Assembly: GCA_963922595.1 (NCBI GenBank)
Contig: CAWUIM010000002.1
Location: forward strand, 1-64,000
Source: JAJFFW01 sp963922595
GTDB lineage: Bacteria > Pseudomonadota > Alphaproteobacteria > Caulobacterales > Parvularculaceae
Direction of reading: 5' to 3'
Length of the DNA: 64,000 bases
Below are positions 51,095-60,355 of the stretch, one piece after another; positions within the stretch are counted from its first letter, which is position 1, and each line of letters starts with the position of its first letter. The translations under genes and the position numbers were made by a program. The notes under the pieces were generated by a model. That model was not told where the DNA came from. It worked only from the letters and a program-made list of their open reading frames with translations, and did not search any database.

Positions 51095-52204
51095 TTATAC
51101 GCCGCACAAACCCACGAGCTTCTGCGTTGACATGGCCACGGGGCCGGCTGTCAATTCTTTGCACATCGCGCTGTGCTGAATGCGCGCGGCCTGCTCAAGG
51201 TTAACGCCTTTTACCCTTGCGCCGAAGAGTTCCTCAAACGGCGTTTTTTCGATCGTGGGCGGCGACACCAGCTTCCAGTCATCGCCCTCGGCGCCGATTT
51301 GCTGGCCGATATAGGCGAGGGTTTCCTGATAGGTTTTCGTGTCGTCAATGTACCCATATTGCTGGGCGAAATCGTTGGAATAGATCATCGCGCCATGCTG
51401 TTCGATCAGCGCCTGACGGTCCATGCCGCGGTTTTCCACCACATGGTCGAGGAACTTCACGTAGAACTCCTCCGCCATCTGGTTCAGCAAACGCTCCTCA
51501 CGCTCCGTCATCGGACGGAACGGATTGCCGATATCTTTGCCGAGGCCCGCGCCGATGAACTTGGTTTTGACGCCGCCGCGGGTTTCAATACCGCCGCTGA
51601 AGATGCCGCCATCGACGGCGATAGGGTCATCGAAATATTGAATATTCCCGAAGTTCACGCCGACGGAGCCGATGATCGAGCCATGGTCAGCAAAGATCTT
51701 GTCAGAGGCGGCCGTCGACCACACGCCGCCCGAGGCGGAAATCGTGTCCACATAGCTGATCACCGGCTTGCCCGCTGCTTTGACCGCCAACACGCCGTCA
51801 TGGATCGCTTCGCTGCCGACAATAGAACCGCCAGGCGTCGTAACGAACATCATCACCGCTTTCACGCTGTCGTCTTTTGCGGCTTTGAGAAGTTGTTCCT
51901 TGACCTCGTAACCATAGGTGACCGGGATCAGCGATCCGAAAAAGCCGCCGTCAGCGTCGTCCGGTTTGTGTGTCAGGATCGGCCCTTTGATCTCGACCTG
52001 CATGATCGCATTGCCGCTATCTTCCTCGCCGTAGATGAATTGGGATTCCGCTTTCTTCTCGACTTTCTTGCCGCCTGCGGAAGCGCCCGCGCCAGCGACT
52101 GTCGCGACACCGCACGACACAAGTCCGATTACAACGAACCCGCCGACGATCATTTTGATGACCATTCGCACGAGATCCCAGAGTAGTGGTGGTCTTTCAG
52201 ACAT
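51095..52204 (-). CDS. S49 family signal-peptide peptidase (SppA-like)
   Basis: The 369-residue protein has an N-terminal membrane anchor (MIVGGFVVIGLVSCGVATVA). The SppA fold shows MQVEIKGPILTHKPDD, MMFVTTPGGSIVGSEAIHDG and the nucleophile region YVDTISASGGVWSTAASDKI with the serine in SASGG; the dyad lysine is probably in RGGVKTKFIGAGLGKDIG. The length suits the single-domain SppA class. It degrades cleaved signal peptides or damaged membrane proteins. It lies divergent from aspS with 241 bp between. Confidence 0.88.
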   Translation of the reverse strand: MSERPPLLWDLVRMVIKMIVGGFVVIGLVSCGVATVAGAGASAGGKKVEKKAESQFIYGEEDSGNAIMQVEIKGPILTHKPDDADGGFFGSLIPVTYGYEVKEQLLKAAKDDSVKAVMMFVTTPGGSIVGSEAIHDGVLAVKAAGKPVISYVDTISASGGVWSTAASDKIFADHGSIIGSVGVNFGNIQYFDDPIAVDGGIFSGGIETRGGVKTKFIGAGLGKDIGNPFRPMTEREERLLNQMAEEFYVKFLDHVVENRGMDRQALIEQHGAMIYSNDFAQQYGYIDDTKTYQETLAYIGQQIGAEGDDWKLVSPPTIEKTPFEELFGARVKGVNLEQAARIQHSAMCKELTAGPVAMSTQKLVGLCGV

Positions 52205-52445
52205 AAATACGCCCCTGTTTTAAGCCATTGATGCGCCTTCAATTTAGGCGCGCTAATCGAAACGTAAAGCGGGTTTTACAACTGTAACGGCCCGGTTCGT
52301 CGCACAGTCTGGACGCTTCGCCGCATCCCCGTCCGGCGCCGTCGCCGCGTTGGCGAAGGGCGTGACCACCGGCGCATCTTGACATTGTAACGGCGAACGG
52401 GTCACTGCGCTGCACTCAGCTCCTTGTTCCAGAAAGCGATCTCCC

Positions 52446-54245
52446 ATGCACGCCTACCGCACCCACACCTGTGAAGCCCTGCGCAAAGACGCAGTCGGGC
52501 AAACCGTCCGCCTGTCCGGTTGGGTGCATCGCAAACGCGACCATGGGGGGCTCTTGTTCATTGACCTGCGCGATCATTACGGCCTGACGCAGCTCGTCGT
52601 CGAGCCGGAGGCGCCTTTCTTCGGCGAGGTCGAAAAAGTTCGCCAGGAGAGCGTCATCAAGGTGGAGGGCCGGGTGGTCGCCCGTGACGATGAGGTGATC
52701 AACCCAAATCTGCCCACCGGCGAGATTGAGGTCCGCATTGAGAATTTCGACGTGTTATCCGCCGCGGACGATTTGCCGTTGCCGGTTTTCGGCGAGCCCG
52801 ACTACCCGGAAGACATTCGCATGACATACCGGTATCTCGATTTGCGCCGCGAGACCCTGCACGCGAACATCATGCTTCGCTCAAAAGTCGTCAAAGCGAT
52901 CCGCACCGGCATGGAAGAGGCGGGATTCACCGATTTTCAGACGCCGATCCTGACGGCGTCGTCGCCGGAGGGCGCGCGCGATTTTCTCGTGCCGTCGCGA
53001 CTGCATCCGGGAAAATTCTACGCGCTGCCGCAAGCGCCGCAAATCTTCAAGCAATTGATCATGGTGTCCGGGTTTGATCGCTATTATCAGATTGCGCCCT
53101 GCTTCCGCGATGAAGATGCGCGCGCGGACCGGTCCGCGGGTGAGTTTTATCAGCTCGATCTGGAGATGAGTTTCGTCGAGCGTCAGGATGTGTTCGATGC
53201 GGTAGGGCCGGTGACGCGCGATGTATTTGCGCAATTCGCGGGCGACCGGAAAGTCACGGCCTATCCGTTCCCAATGATCGCTTATGACGACGCCATGCTG
53301 AAATACGGCTCTGATAAGCCTGACCTGCGCAATCCCATCGAAATGCAAATTGTCTCCGATCATTTTCGTGACTCCGGCTTTAAGATCTTTGCCAGCATTC
53401 TTGAAAAACCCGGAACGGAAATCCGCGCGATCCCGGCGCCGACTGGCGGCAGCCGTGCTTTCTGCGACCGCATGAACGTATGGGCGCAAAAGCAGGGCTT
53501 GCCCGGCATGGGCTATATGATGTTCGGCGAGGGCGGCGAGGCGAAAGGCCCGCTCGCGAAAAATATCGGACCCGAACGGTCTGAAGCGGTGCGCGCGCAA
53601 CTTGGCTTGAAGGATGGCGACGCTGCGTTCTTCCTCGCCGGCAAACCGTCTGAGTTCATCGCTGTCGCCGGCCGCGCGCGCGACGTGATCGCCGATGAGT
53701 TGGGTCTGTCCGACAAAGACCAGTTTGCGCTCGCCTGGATCGTCGACTTTCCGATGTATGAATGGGACGAGGAGAACAAGAAAGTCGAATTCGGCCACAA
53801 TCCATTCTCGATGCCGCAAGGCGGTCTCGAAGCGTTGGAGGCGGCGAAGACCGACGAGGACTATTTGGCGCTCAAAGCCTATCAGTACGATCTTGTCTGT
53901 AACGGATACGAGCTTGGCTCCGGCGCTATCCGAAACCACCGTCCGGACATTATGTATAAGGCCTTTGAGGTCGCCGGATACGGACCCGAAGTCGTCGAGG
54001 AAAAATTCGGCGGCATGTTGAACGCCTTCAAATACGGGGCGCCGCCCCATGGCGGATGCGCGCTGGGACTTGAGCGCATCGTCATGCTGCTATCTGACCA
54101 GGAGAACATCCGTGAGGTAACGATGTTCCCCATGAACCAGCAGGCTGAAGATTTGCTCCTGGGCGCGCCTGCAGAAGCAGATCCGGCGCAAATGAAAGAA
54201 GTTCACATCAAGGTCGTGAAGCCGATCGGGGAAAAGAAGGGCTGA
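52446..54245 (+). CDS. aspS: Aspartate--tRNA ligase
   Basis: The 599-residue class II synthetase has an N-terminal OB-fold (VRLSGWVHRKRDHGGLLFID), catalytic motif 2 region FYQIAPCFRDEDARADRSAG-like (ALPQAPQIFKQLIMVSGFDR then CFRDEDARADRSAGEFYQLD), the bacterial GAD insertion and motif 3 GGCALGLERIVMLLSDQENI. Length and insertion mark the bacterial AspRS. Non-discriminating charging of tRNA-Asn is possible; a gatCAB check would be needed. It is a single gene, divergent from the S49 peptidase gene. Confidence 0.96.
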   Translation: MHAYRTHTCEALRKDAVGQTVRLSGWVHRKRDHGGLLFIDLRDHYGLTQLVVEPEAPFFGEVEKVRQESVIKVEGRVVARDDEVINPNLPTGEIEVRIENFDVLSAADDLPLPVFGEPDYPEDIRMTYRYLDLRRETLHANIMLRSKVVKAIRTGMEEAGFTDFQTPILTASSPEGARDFLVPSRLHPGKFYALPQAPQIFKQLIMVSGFDRYYQIAPCFRDEDARADRSAGEFYQLDLEMSFVERQDVFDAVGPVTRDVFAQFAGDRKVTAYPFPMIAYDDAMLKYGSDKPDLRNPIEMQIVSDHFRDSGFKIFASILEKPGTEIRAIPAPTGGSRAFCDRMNVWAQKQGLPGMGYMMFGEGGEAKGPLAKNIGPERSEAVRAQLGLKDGDAAFFLAGKPSEFIAVAGRARDVIADELGLSDKDQFALAWIVDFPMYEWDEENKKVEFGHNPFSMPQGGLEALEAAKTDEDYLALKAYQYDLVCNGYELGSGAIRNHRPDIMYKAFEVAGYGPEVVEEKFGGMLNAFKYGAPPHGGCALGLERIVMLLSDQENIREVTMFPMNQQAEDLLLGAPAEADPAQMKEVHIKVVKPIGEKKG

Positions 54246-54307
54246 TCAACGCTTTAATTCGGCGTGGCCGAGACCGGCTTTGTTTTTGAGATGGTTCGAG
54301 CGCGCGC

Positions 54308-55393
54308 CTAGTTCTCGTCCCGGCGCTTGAGCGTCAGGTCAATCAGATTGAATACGGCGTCGAGCTCGCGAAGAATGCGCCCCATGAGCGCAGGATCGGC
54401 GATGGCGTTTGAATTGCGATCAAGCTCAAAATAATCCTGGCCGGGAAATGCGACGATAATATCCTGATCGGAATAAATGGCGCGTAGCCCTTTGCCGTTT
54501 TGTTCGCCCGCAAGCGCCATCATCGTTTCCATCTGGATCGGATCCAAGATATAGCGCGCTTCCATTTGGTCGCTCCCGAAAACGTCGAATATTTCTTCGA
54601 ATTTTCGAGACACGAAACCCACATCGCGTAAACCGGCTTTCCTGTAGCGACGCAGGTGGCCATTGTTCAGCCAGCGCCGCGGCGCGATAATGGTGCGTCC
54701 AAAGAGCTTTTCCTGGAAATGGGTTTTGATGACGTGTCCCTGAAACACGGTGACTTCGCGTCTGCTCTTACCGCTGCCGCGCTCTTCCGTGAGGCGGACT
54801 TCGCAGAACGTGAAATCGACCCCACGCCAGGCGCCGGAAAAGCTGTCGTCGAAATAGGCTTTGTCATGTTGCGGGAGAAGATTCCAGGCGAGCAATTCTT
54901 TGAATGCGACAGGCGGACGGTGACCGTTCCGGTAATTAAGCCCCAACTCGGTGGCGACAAACTGCAGAATTTCGCTCTTCACGCCGCGGCGCTCGCGTGT
55001 TTTCGCCCGCCAATGGGGGAGCATCAGCCCCGCTGCGGCGGCCCAACTCCCAAGCATGAGACAGGTCGAAAGGAACGATCCGAAATCGCTGTCTCCCAGA
55101 AATAGGCGCCATGGCCCCAAAAGTCCAAGCAGCGCAAGCGCGATCGCTGGATTGCGGTTCCGCTTCAGCGCCGCTTCGATGCGCGCAAGCTCGGCTTCTT
55201 TCTCAAGGAGAAACGGCTGAATTCTTTTCGCATAGCTTGCGGCGAATGATTTGAATTCGGGGCGGTCGGGCAGATGGCTGTCGATCCGCGATGGCGCGCG
55301 CAGGCGATGGGGCGCCAGCCCATCGTCGATGTCGAGGGCTTCATTGAGCCGCGCGTTCGCTTTCGCCCAATGCTCTGTCTTTGCGATGACCAT
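54308..55393 (-). CDS. DUF3137 domain membrane protein
   Basis: The 361-residue protein has two hydrophobic segments at about 82-100 and 106-124 (AIALALLGLLGPWRLF; SFLSTCLMLGSWAAAAGLML) preceded by a charged helix (FLLEKEAELARIEAALKRNR). The C-terminal half has the DUF3137 pattern: FCEVRLTEERGSGKSRREVT, VFQGHVIKTHFQEKLFGRTI. Family members often accompany LemA, but no lemA is nearby. The role is unknown. It starts 23 bp after the small membrane protein stops and may form a unit with it. Confidence 0.85.
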   Translation of the reverse strand: MVIAKTEHWAKANARLNEALDIDDGLAPHRLRAPSRIDSHLPDRPEFKSFAASYAKRIQPFLLEKEAELARIEAALKRNRNPAIALALLGLLGPWRLFLGDSDFGSFLSTCLMLGSWAAAAGLMLPHWRAKTRERRGVKSEILQFVATELGLNYRNGHRPPVAFKELLAWNLLPQHDKAYFDDSFSGAWRGVDFTFCEVRLTEERGSGKSRREVTVFQGHVIKTHFQEKLFGRTIIAPRRWLNNGHLRRYRKAGLRDVGFVSRKFEEIFDVFGSDQMEARYILDPIQMETMMALAGEQNGKGLRAIYSDQDIIVAFPGQDYFELDRNSNAIADPALMGRILRELDAVFNLIDLTLKRRDEN

Positions 55394-55416
55394 GTCGTGC
55401 GCCCTGGTTCGCCGCG

Positions 55417-55608
55417 TTAGTTTCCGGACGGACCTTCAGAACCGGTGCGGCCAATGAGATAAATCAGGGCGACAGAGCCGGTGACCACAAGAAAGGATAC
55501 GACAAACTTGAAAAGGTTCGCGTCAATGCCATTCCAGATTGCATAGACGACGACCGACGCGCCGATGAGCGTTGCGATAAAGAGATTCCATCTCAAGAAA
55601 TTCGACAT
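55417..55608 (-). CDS. Small two-helix membrane protein
   Basis: The 63-residue protein consists of two hydrophobic helices (WNLFIATLIGASVVVYAIWN and FKFVVSFLVVTGSVALIYLI) and a short polar tail. No family is recognised. It lies directly upstream of the DUF3137 membrane protein gene (23-bp gap) and downstream of the MFS gene's opposite end, so co-transcription with DUF3137 is likely. Confidence 0.65.
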   Translation of the reverse strand: MSNFLRWNLFIATLIGASVVVYAIWNGIDANLFKFVVSFLVVTGSVALIYLIGRTGSEGPSGN

Positions 55609-55699
55609 AGCTGCCTCCCGTTGCCCCTCTAATATAGGGACGGATTGTTAATGAACCAGGGAGAGCCGCAATTGGTATGGTGAATGATTTCTTACCGGA

Positions 55700-56962
55700 T
55701 TAGCGCGCAGCGCCGGCTTTCAGGCTGCGAATGGCTTGGCTCTTATAAACGAACGCAATCAGCGCAAGCGAGGCGAGCGTTGTGAGGATGAAGGTTGCGC
55801 GCGGATCAATCGCGTAAAGCGTGAAACCGATCGGTGGGACAATGATAAACCCGGACGCGCCGGCGGAATTGGAAAGGCCCGCCGTCACGCCTTGTTCGCG
55901 CGGCGTCACGCTGAGCGACGCGGCGGCCGTAAAGCCCGGCATCGCCATGCCCCATCCGAGCCCGCTGCATGTGGCGGCGAGAACAAGCATGGGAAAGCTC
56001 GATGAGACCGCGAAAAGTCCGTGGGCGGCCAATAGGATGAGCGGGCTCGCTCGTAAAAGTGTTCGCGGCGAAAGTGAAAGCCTGCGAACCAGCACGAGCT
56101 GCGCAAAGAGCCCGGCGATGGCGGACGCTGTTAGGGCGAAGCTAACTTTCGCCAATGCTTCTTCATCATTCAGAGCCAGAATATCAATGAAGTAAAACCC
56201 GATCATTTGAACCGGCACGGCGCTGATCGCCCCGGCGACGAGGCCGAAAATCAGGAACGGCCGCAAGCGCGGATCGCTGATTTTGACGCGCGGCGGCGCT
56301 TCGCGTCTTCGCGGCGGGTTATGTTCGGGGAGAAAGAAAAAAACCGCGAGCCAGGCCGCCGCGCCGATCGCTGCGACGCCATAAAGCGGCGCCAAGGCCC
56401 CGAACCCCACAGTGGCCCCGGCGAACGCCGGGCCGAACATCGCGCCGATCCCGAATGCGGCGCCCACATTGGCGAGTGCTTTGGTGCGTTCGTGCGCCGT
56501 GGTTCGGTCCGCGATATAGGCCTGCGCGGCGCTCGGCTGGGCGGAACCGATTATCCCGTAAATGCTGCGCATAGAGAGGATAAGCGCATAGAGCGCCGCG
56601 CCGCTCAGAACACCGTCCATGCCGAGCCGGATTGCGGTGGCGAAGAGCACCATGGAGACAGTGAATCCGCCAATGCCGATGAGGATAAAGGGGCGGCGAC
56701 CGCGCCCGTCGCTAAGCCGGCCCCAACGCGGCGCCAGCGACACCCAAAAAATCGCGGACAACATGAAGATCGCGCCCACTTGCCCGTCGGCGAGACCGAT
56801 TTGACGCGCAATGGGCGGCAGGACCGCAAACACAATCGTCTGCCCCATGCCCATACACACCATGCCTATGAGAAGCAGGCCGAACGCCCAGGGCCGCGCT
56901 TGATGCGGAAGGCTTTGGGCCGCTGTCGGCGGCGCAACGTCGCTCTGGGAGTCGGTGGGCAC
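55700..56962 (-). CDS. Major facilitator superfamily transporter
   Basis: The 420-residue protein has about 12 hydrophobic helices, beginning WAFGLLLIGMVCMGMGQTIV. The MFS motif A between helices 2 and 3 reads APRWGRLSDGRGRRPFILIG. A motif-C-like glycine-rich stretch appears around NVGAAFGIGAMFGPAFAGAT. The pattern matches drug:proton antiporters of the DHA1 type. The substrate is unknown. It is monocistronic and next to the tRNA-fMet gene. Confidence 0.9.
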   Translation of the reverse strand: MPTDSQSDVAPPTAAQSLPHQARPWAFGLLLIGMVCMGMGQTIVFAVLPPIARQIGLADGQVGAIFMLSAIFWVSLAPRWGRLSDGRGRRPFILIGIGGFTVSMVLFATAIRLGMDGVLSGAALYALILSMRSIYGIIGSAQPSAAQAYIADRTTAHERTKALANVGAAFGIGAMFGPAFAGATVGFGALAPLYGVAAIGAAAWLAVFFFLPEHNPPRRREAPPRVKISDPRLRPFLIFGLVAGAISAVPVQMIGFYFIDILALNDEEALAKVSFALTASAIAGLFAQLVLVRRLSLSPRTLLRASPLILLAAHGLFAVSSSFPMLVLAATCSGLGWGMAMPGFTAAASLSVTPREQGVTAGLSNSAGASGFIIVPPIGFTLYAIDPRATFILTTLASLALIAFVYKSQAIRSLKAGAAR

Positions 56963-57229
56963 TTAAGGGCGCTTTCTTTGGCGATCAACGTGGAAATTTT
57001 TGCGGTTGAAAGATCACGTCTGGTCAGATTGGGCAAGCGGACTGCTTGGGCGCAAAAGGTGCGCGCAGATGGCCGCCACATTGAACGACAAACTTGTCGC
57101 GTTCGCCTTGCCGAATTAGCGCCGAAAAATCGTTCCGGCGAATTTGGCGAAAGTCGCACAAAACGGTTGCAATTTCCCGAGCGCGTGGGCATACACGGCG
57201 TCTCGACGCTCCGGCGTTGGTGACGTTGG

Positions 57230-57306
<77 letters not shown>

Positions 57307-57583
57307 ACTTCTCCGACGAATGCCGACCACTTGAGAATGGCGGCGAACCAGCGTGCGGCAATTATTCAGCCAAGCCCGATTTCTATGAGGCTAGCGCGGC
57401 AAGTTATCGCTAAAATGATGGTCGAACGCCGGCGACGCTCATGAACGATCAATCAAGCTGTTTCGGATTGCAAAAGGTAGGCGGGGGCAGACGAAATTCT
57501 CGCGCAACGGCGGCGTGTACTCGCAGTCGAATTTTACGTCGAACAACACCGAGATTGTCGCCGGCGCCATTTGTTAGTTGTGA

Positions 57584-57982
57584 TCAGGCTGTGGCCGCCG
57601 CAAATGCTTCATAACCGATGACCGCAACGGACATCCAGCCGGCGACCCAGAACGGGACACGGATAAAAGGAATTCCCGTGTAATATGCGAGCGCGAAGGC
57701 CAGACGGCATCCGACGTGGACAAGCACGGCGAGACTGGCCATGGGCGACGCCAAACCAATGATCGCAGCCGCCGCAAGCACAGGAACGGCGTAAGCATTC
57801 GCCTCAACTTGATTCCGGTATGCGTTTTCGATGCGGCGCCCGAACGCGCCGCGCTCGACTGGCGCACGGTTTGAAGAAAATCCGTATCCGAACCCCCGGG
57901 TGGCGTAGGTATAGGTGACGTCCATGGCGATGAGCACAAATTGGAGCGCCGCAACAGCTAGAAGTGCGTATTCAAAGGTCAT
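57584..57982 (-). CDS. MAPEG family membrane protein
   Basis: The 132-residue protein from ATG 57982, which overlaps the SDR stop (TGATG), has four hydrophobic helices. Typical MAPEG features are the segment FGRRIENAYRNQVEANAYAV (R-x-x-N-x-x-E near helix 2) and VLVHVGCRLAFALAYYTGIP. MAPEG proteins are membrane glutathione-dependent transferases or peroxidases in eukaryotes, and in bacteria often of unknown substrate. It is the last gene of the TetR-controlled cluster with the SDR and SRPBCC genes. Confidence 0.85.
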   Translation of the reverse strand: MTFEYALLAVAALQFVLIAMDVTYTYATRGFGYGFSSNRAPVERGAFGRRIENAYRNQVEANAYAVPVLAAAAIIGLASPMASLAVLVHVGCRLAFALAYYTGIPFIRVPFWVAGWMSVAVIGYEAFAAATA

Positions 57983-58821
57983 CAGGTTTTCCTCTTGGAG
58001 ATTTTCAGATTTTCCGGCGCAGCACGGTTCATCAGTATGCCCCACATGCTGGCCGCCATACCGCGTGTCATGATTTTACGTCCCATTAAATCCATCATCG
58101 AATTCATGAATCCGGGAATCGTATAGGCTTTATTCTCGGCGATGGCGCGCAGACCCGCGCGAACCACGGGCTGTACTTTCATCGGCGGCATCGGCATCGA
58201 ATTGAGGTCGATATCGGTGCGATTGTGAAAAGCCGGCGTCGATGTCGGACCTGCGATTAGAGCGCAAGAATGTACCCCCGTACCCTTGACCTCGTAGTTC
58301 AGTGCTTGTGCAAGGGTGCGTACATAAGCTTTTGCTCCGGCGTAGTTCGCCAGCAACGGGGTTGCTTGCAAGCTCGCCGTTGAAGAGACGAAGAGCAGGC
58401 CTGCTGAATTACGCGTTTGAAAAAAGTGGGAACCGAAATAATGCGCAATATCAAGATGAGATGCTGCGTTTAGGCGTTGCATCGCGCGCAGGTCTTCCAG
58501 CGGCACTTTGAGGAGCGCGCCCATATGGTCGGCCCCCGCGTTCGAAACAATGAGCCCGACGTCGAACTCTTTCGTCGCTGCAATGAGACCTGGGAGAAAA
58601 TCAGCAGTGGAAAGGTCGAGAGCGGCTGAGCGCGTTTCAATCTGATATTTTGAGGCAAGCTCCGCGCCGATCTGGTCAAGTTTTTCCAGCCGCCGCGAGA
58701 CCAGTATCAGGTTTATCTTCACGGCCGCGAGCTGTTCGGCGAATTCCCGGCCGATACCGGATGAAGCGCCGGTCACGACCGCCCAGGGCCCAAAGCGCCG
58801 GGCGAATTTCTTGGCGTTCAT
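57982..58821 (-). CDS. Short-chain dehydrogenase/reductase
   Basis: The 279-residue protein has the NAD(P)-binding motif WAVVTGASSGIGREFAEQLA, the LIVSNAGADHMGALLKVPLE segment, and the active site with serine in LLFVSSTASLQATPLLANYA and Y-x3-K in YAGAKAYVRTLAQALNYEVK. Basic residues after the glycine motif (SRRLEK) favour NADPH. It starts 8 bp after the SRPBCC lipoprotein gene and overlaps the MAPEG start. The substrate is unknown; a lipid or steroid-like compound would suit the company it keeps. Confidence 0.92.
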   Translation of the reverse strand: MNAKKFARRFGPWAVVTGASSGIGREFAEQLAAVKINLILVSRRLEKLDQIGAELASKYQIETRSAALDLSTADFLPGLIAATKEFDVGLIVSNAGADHMGALLKVPLEDLRAMQRLNAASHLDIAHYFGSHFFQTRNSAGLLFVSSTASLQATPLLANYAGAKAYVRTLAQALNYEVKGTGVHSCALIAGPTSTPAFHNRTDIDLNSMPMPPMKVQPVVRAGLRAIAENKAYTIPGFMNSMMDLMGRKIMTRGMAASMWGILMNRAAPENLKISKRKT

Positions 58822-58829
58822 ATGCGTCT

Positions 58830-59468
58830 CTAGGCCTCCGTGAGGGAAACGCGTTCGCCCCCAAAACGTTCGATGAGGCTGTCAATCGCGGGCTCCATAT
58901 ATTTGCCGCGCATATAGGGCGCAGCGAATTGGCCCATGAACCCTTTTTTCCAATATTGTCTCCAGGTGAGCAGACTGCCTGCTTCTCCATATGGTTCGAC
59001 CACAAACATGCCGAGATGATCAGACATCGGCACCATGACATTGGTGCGATCGGCGTTGATTGAGTAGGCGTAAGCATTTACGCCGTTATCAAATGGAATG
59101 TCCTCGGTCAGGATGTCTCCGTCGAACTCGCATTGGCGGGTGAACAGAAATTCAAAATCGCGATTGGTCGATGGTTCGTCTTCCAGAATATAGGACGACG
59201 CAATTTTCGGAAACCAATCGTTGAGACGATTGTGATCGCCGACGAGATCCCACACGTCTTCCGGCGAAGCGTCGAGCCGTACAATGATCATAATATCCAG
59301 CGGCGCATCGGTCACGGTGCTCACATCAAAGCCTTCAATAATGCGTGACTGGGGCGAGTATTGGCTGACCGCCGTGGATGTTGGCTGCGGGATATTGGTG
59401 CAGGCTGGGACAGCCGCTAACAGGCCGAGGGCCGCTGCGCCAATTAAGAGGCTTTTCAAAGACGACAT
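58830..59468 (-). CDS. Lipoprotein with SRPBCC (START-like) domain
   Basis: The 212-residue protein has a signal with probable lipobox (LIGAAALGLLAAVPACTNIP). The mature part follows the polyketide-cyclase/START pattern: IMIIVRLDASPEDVWDLVGD, HNRLNDWFPKIASSYIL, and the final helix near GKYMEPAIDSLIERFGGE. It probably binds a hydrophobic ligand in the envelope. It is the first gene of the SDR-MAPEG cluster, and 22 bp upstream lies the same 18-bp operator found before the tetR gene. Confidence 0.85.
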   Translation of the reverse strand: MSSLKSLLIGAAALGLLAAVPACTNIPQPTSTAVSQYSPQSRIIEGFDVSTVTDAPLDIMIIVRLDASPEDVWDLVGDHNRLNDWFPKIASSYILEDEPSTNRDFEFLFTRQCEFDGDILTEDIPFDNGVNAYAYSINADRTNVMVPMSDHLGMFVVEPYGEAGSLLTWRQYWKKGFMGQFAAPYMRGKYMEPAIDSLIERFGGERVSLTEA

Positions 59469-59490
59469 ATTTTCTGTTCCTTCTTCTGAT

Positions 59491-59508
59491 AAGTAACCGG
59501 TTGGTTAT
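59491..59508. promoter_or_regulatory. TetR operator copy 1 (before the SRPBCC-SDR-MAPEG operon)
   Basis: AAGTAACCGGTTGGTTAT, an 18-bp sequence identical to 60130-60147, centred on the palindrome AACCGGTT. It lies 22 bp before the lipoprotein start. Confidence 0.75.
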
Positions 59509-59524
59509 TTCGGGGAAAAAATTT

Positions 59525-60121
59525 TTATGACGGGGCGCTCGCGAGCAAAAACGCGGCGGGGAGCGCTTCCATAATGGCGGCGGGGCGTTGTTCGATTTTG
59601 GACGCCACCATGGCGCCGTTCATATTTCTGAGGAGCGCCTTTACAGCGGCTTTTTTGTCGGCGGGCTTGGCTGACTTCGGCGCAAGCTCGTCTACGATCT
59701 TGCGATAATATGCACCGAAGGCGGAAAAAGTGGCGTCAACCGCTTCACGCACATCTGTGTTTGCGTCGGCGAGCTCCATCGCCGAGTTTATAAAGGGGCA
59801 TCCTCGCGCAAATCCTGTGTCTTTTTTCAACGCAGAATGATTGGAGAAAACGATCTCGTAAATACGCCGAAGCCTGGCCTCCGGCGCGCGCGCGTCTTTA
59901 AAGGCTTGCTCAAAAACGCCTTCGATCGCCCACGCGCGTTGCTGAAGGACAACTGCAAGCGCGAGCTCTTCCTTCGAGCCGAAATATTGATAAAGGGAGG
60001 CTTTGTTGACGCTCGCTTCATCAGCGATTTCGGCGACGCTGACGCCGTGATAGCTGCGGGTCCAAAACAGCTCAGAAGCTGTTTCGACAATACGCTGACG
60101 GGTCTGTTCGCCTTTCGACAT
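59525..60121 (-). CDS. TetR/AcrR family transcriptional regulator
   Basis: The protein has 198 residues from ATG 60121 (MSKGEQTRQRIVETASELFW). The TetR helix-turn-helix is clear: YHGVSVAEIADEASVNKASL then YQYFGSKEELALAVVLQQ. The C-terminal ligand domain (FARGCPFINSAMELADANTD) resembles the TetR_C_36 type seen in regulators of SDR and lipid genes. It very probably represses itself and the downstream operon through the repeated 18-bp operator. The gene lies 16 bp before copy 1 of the operator, reading toward the SRPBCC operon. Confidence 0.9.
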   Translation of the reverse strand: MSKGEQTRQRIVETASELFWTRSYHGVSVAEIADEASVNKASLYQYFGSKEELALAVVLQQRAWAIEGVFEQAFKDARAPEARLRRIYEIVFSNHSALKKDTGFARGCPFINSAMELADANTDVREAVDATFSAFGAYYRKIVDELAPKSAKPADKKAAVKALLRNMNGAMVASKIEQRPAAIMEALPAAFLLASAPS

Positions 60122-60129
60122 GAAGCTAA

Positions 60130-60157
60130 AAGTAACCGGTTGGTTATATTGTGTCAA
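60130..60157 (-). promoter_or_regulatory. tetR promoter with TetR operator copy 2
   Basis: The 18-bp operator (60130-60147) is identical to copy 1. On the minus strand TTGACA (60157-60152) is followed 17 bases later by TACTTT, a partial -10, and the operator fills the spacer between them, so binding would block RNA polymerase. The tetR ATG is 8 bp further on. Confidence 0.7.
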
Positions 60158-60355
60158 GCGTCTTCCATTGGTGTTTATTCCCTTGCACTCGCCTTCCTTC
60201 CAGCGAGGGGCGGGCGGCATGGCGGCGCACCGTGGACAAGCTAATCGAACGTGTGAATGACGGGTGCGCCGCTGTGAATTCGTACCAATTTTGAACCCGA
60301 CCGCCGCCAGCTAACCCGCTTGCATCTACTCGCGGCGTGGGGCTAGCTGGAACGA

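Noticed and set aside
57470..57573. Plus-strand tail TKFSRNGGVYSQSNFTSNNT then EIVAGAIC ending in TAG
   Set aside because: It looks like the end of an exported protein gene but has no convincing upstream continuation in frame. It may be a gene remnant. Evidence is too thin to annotate.
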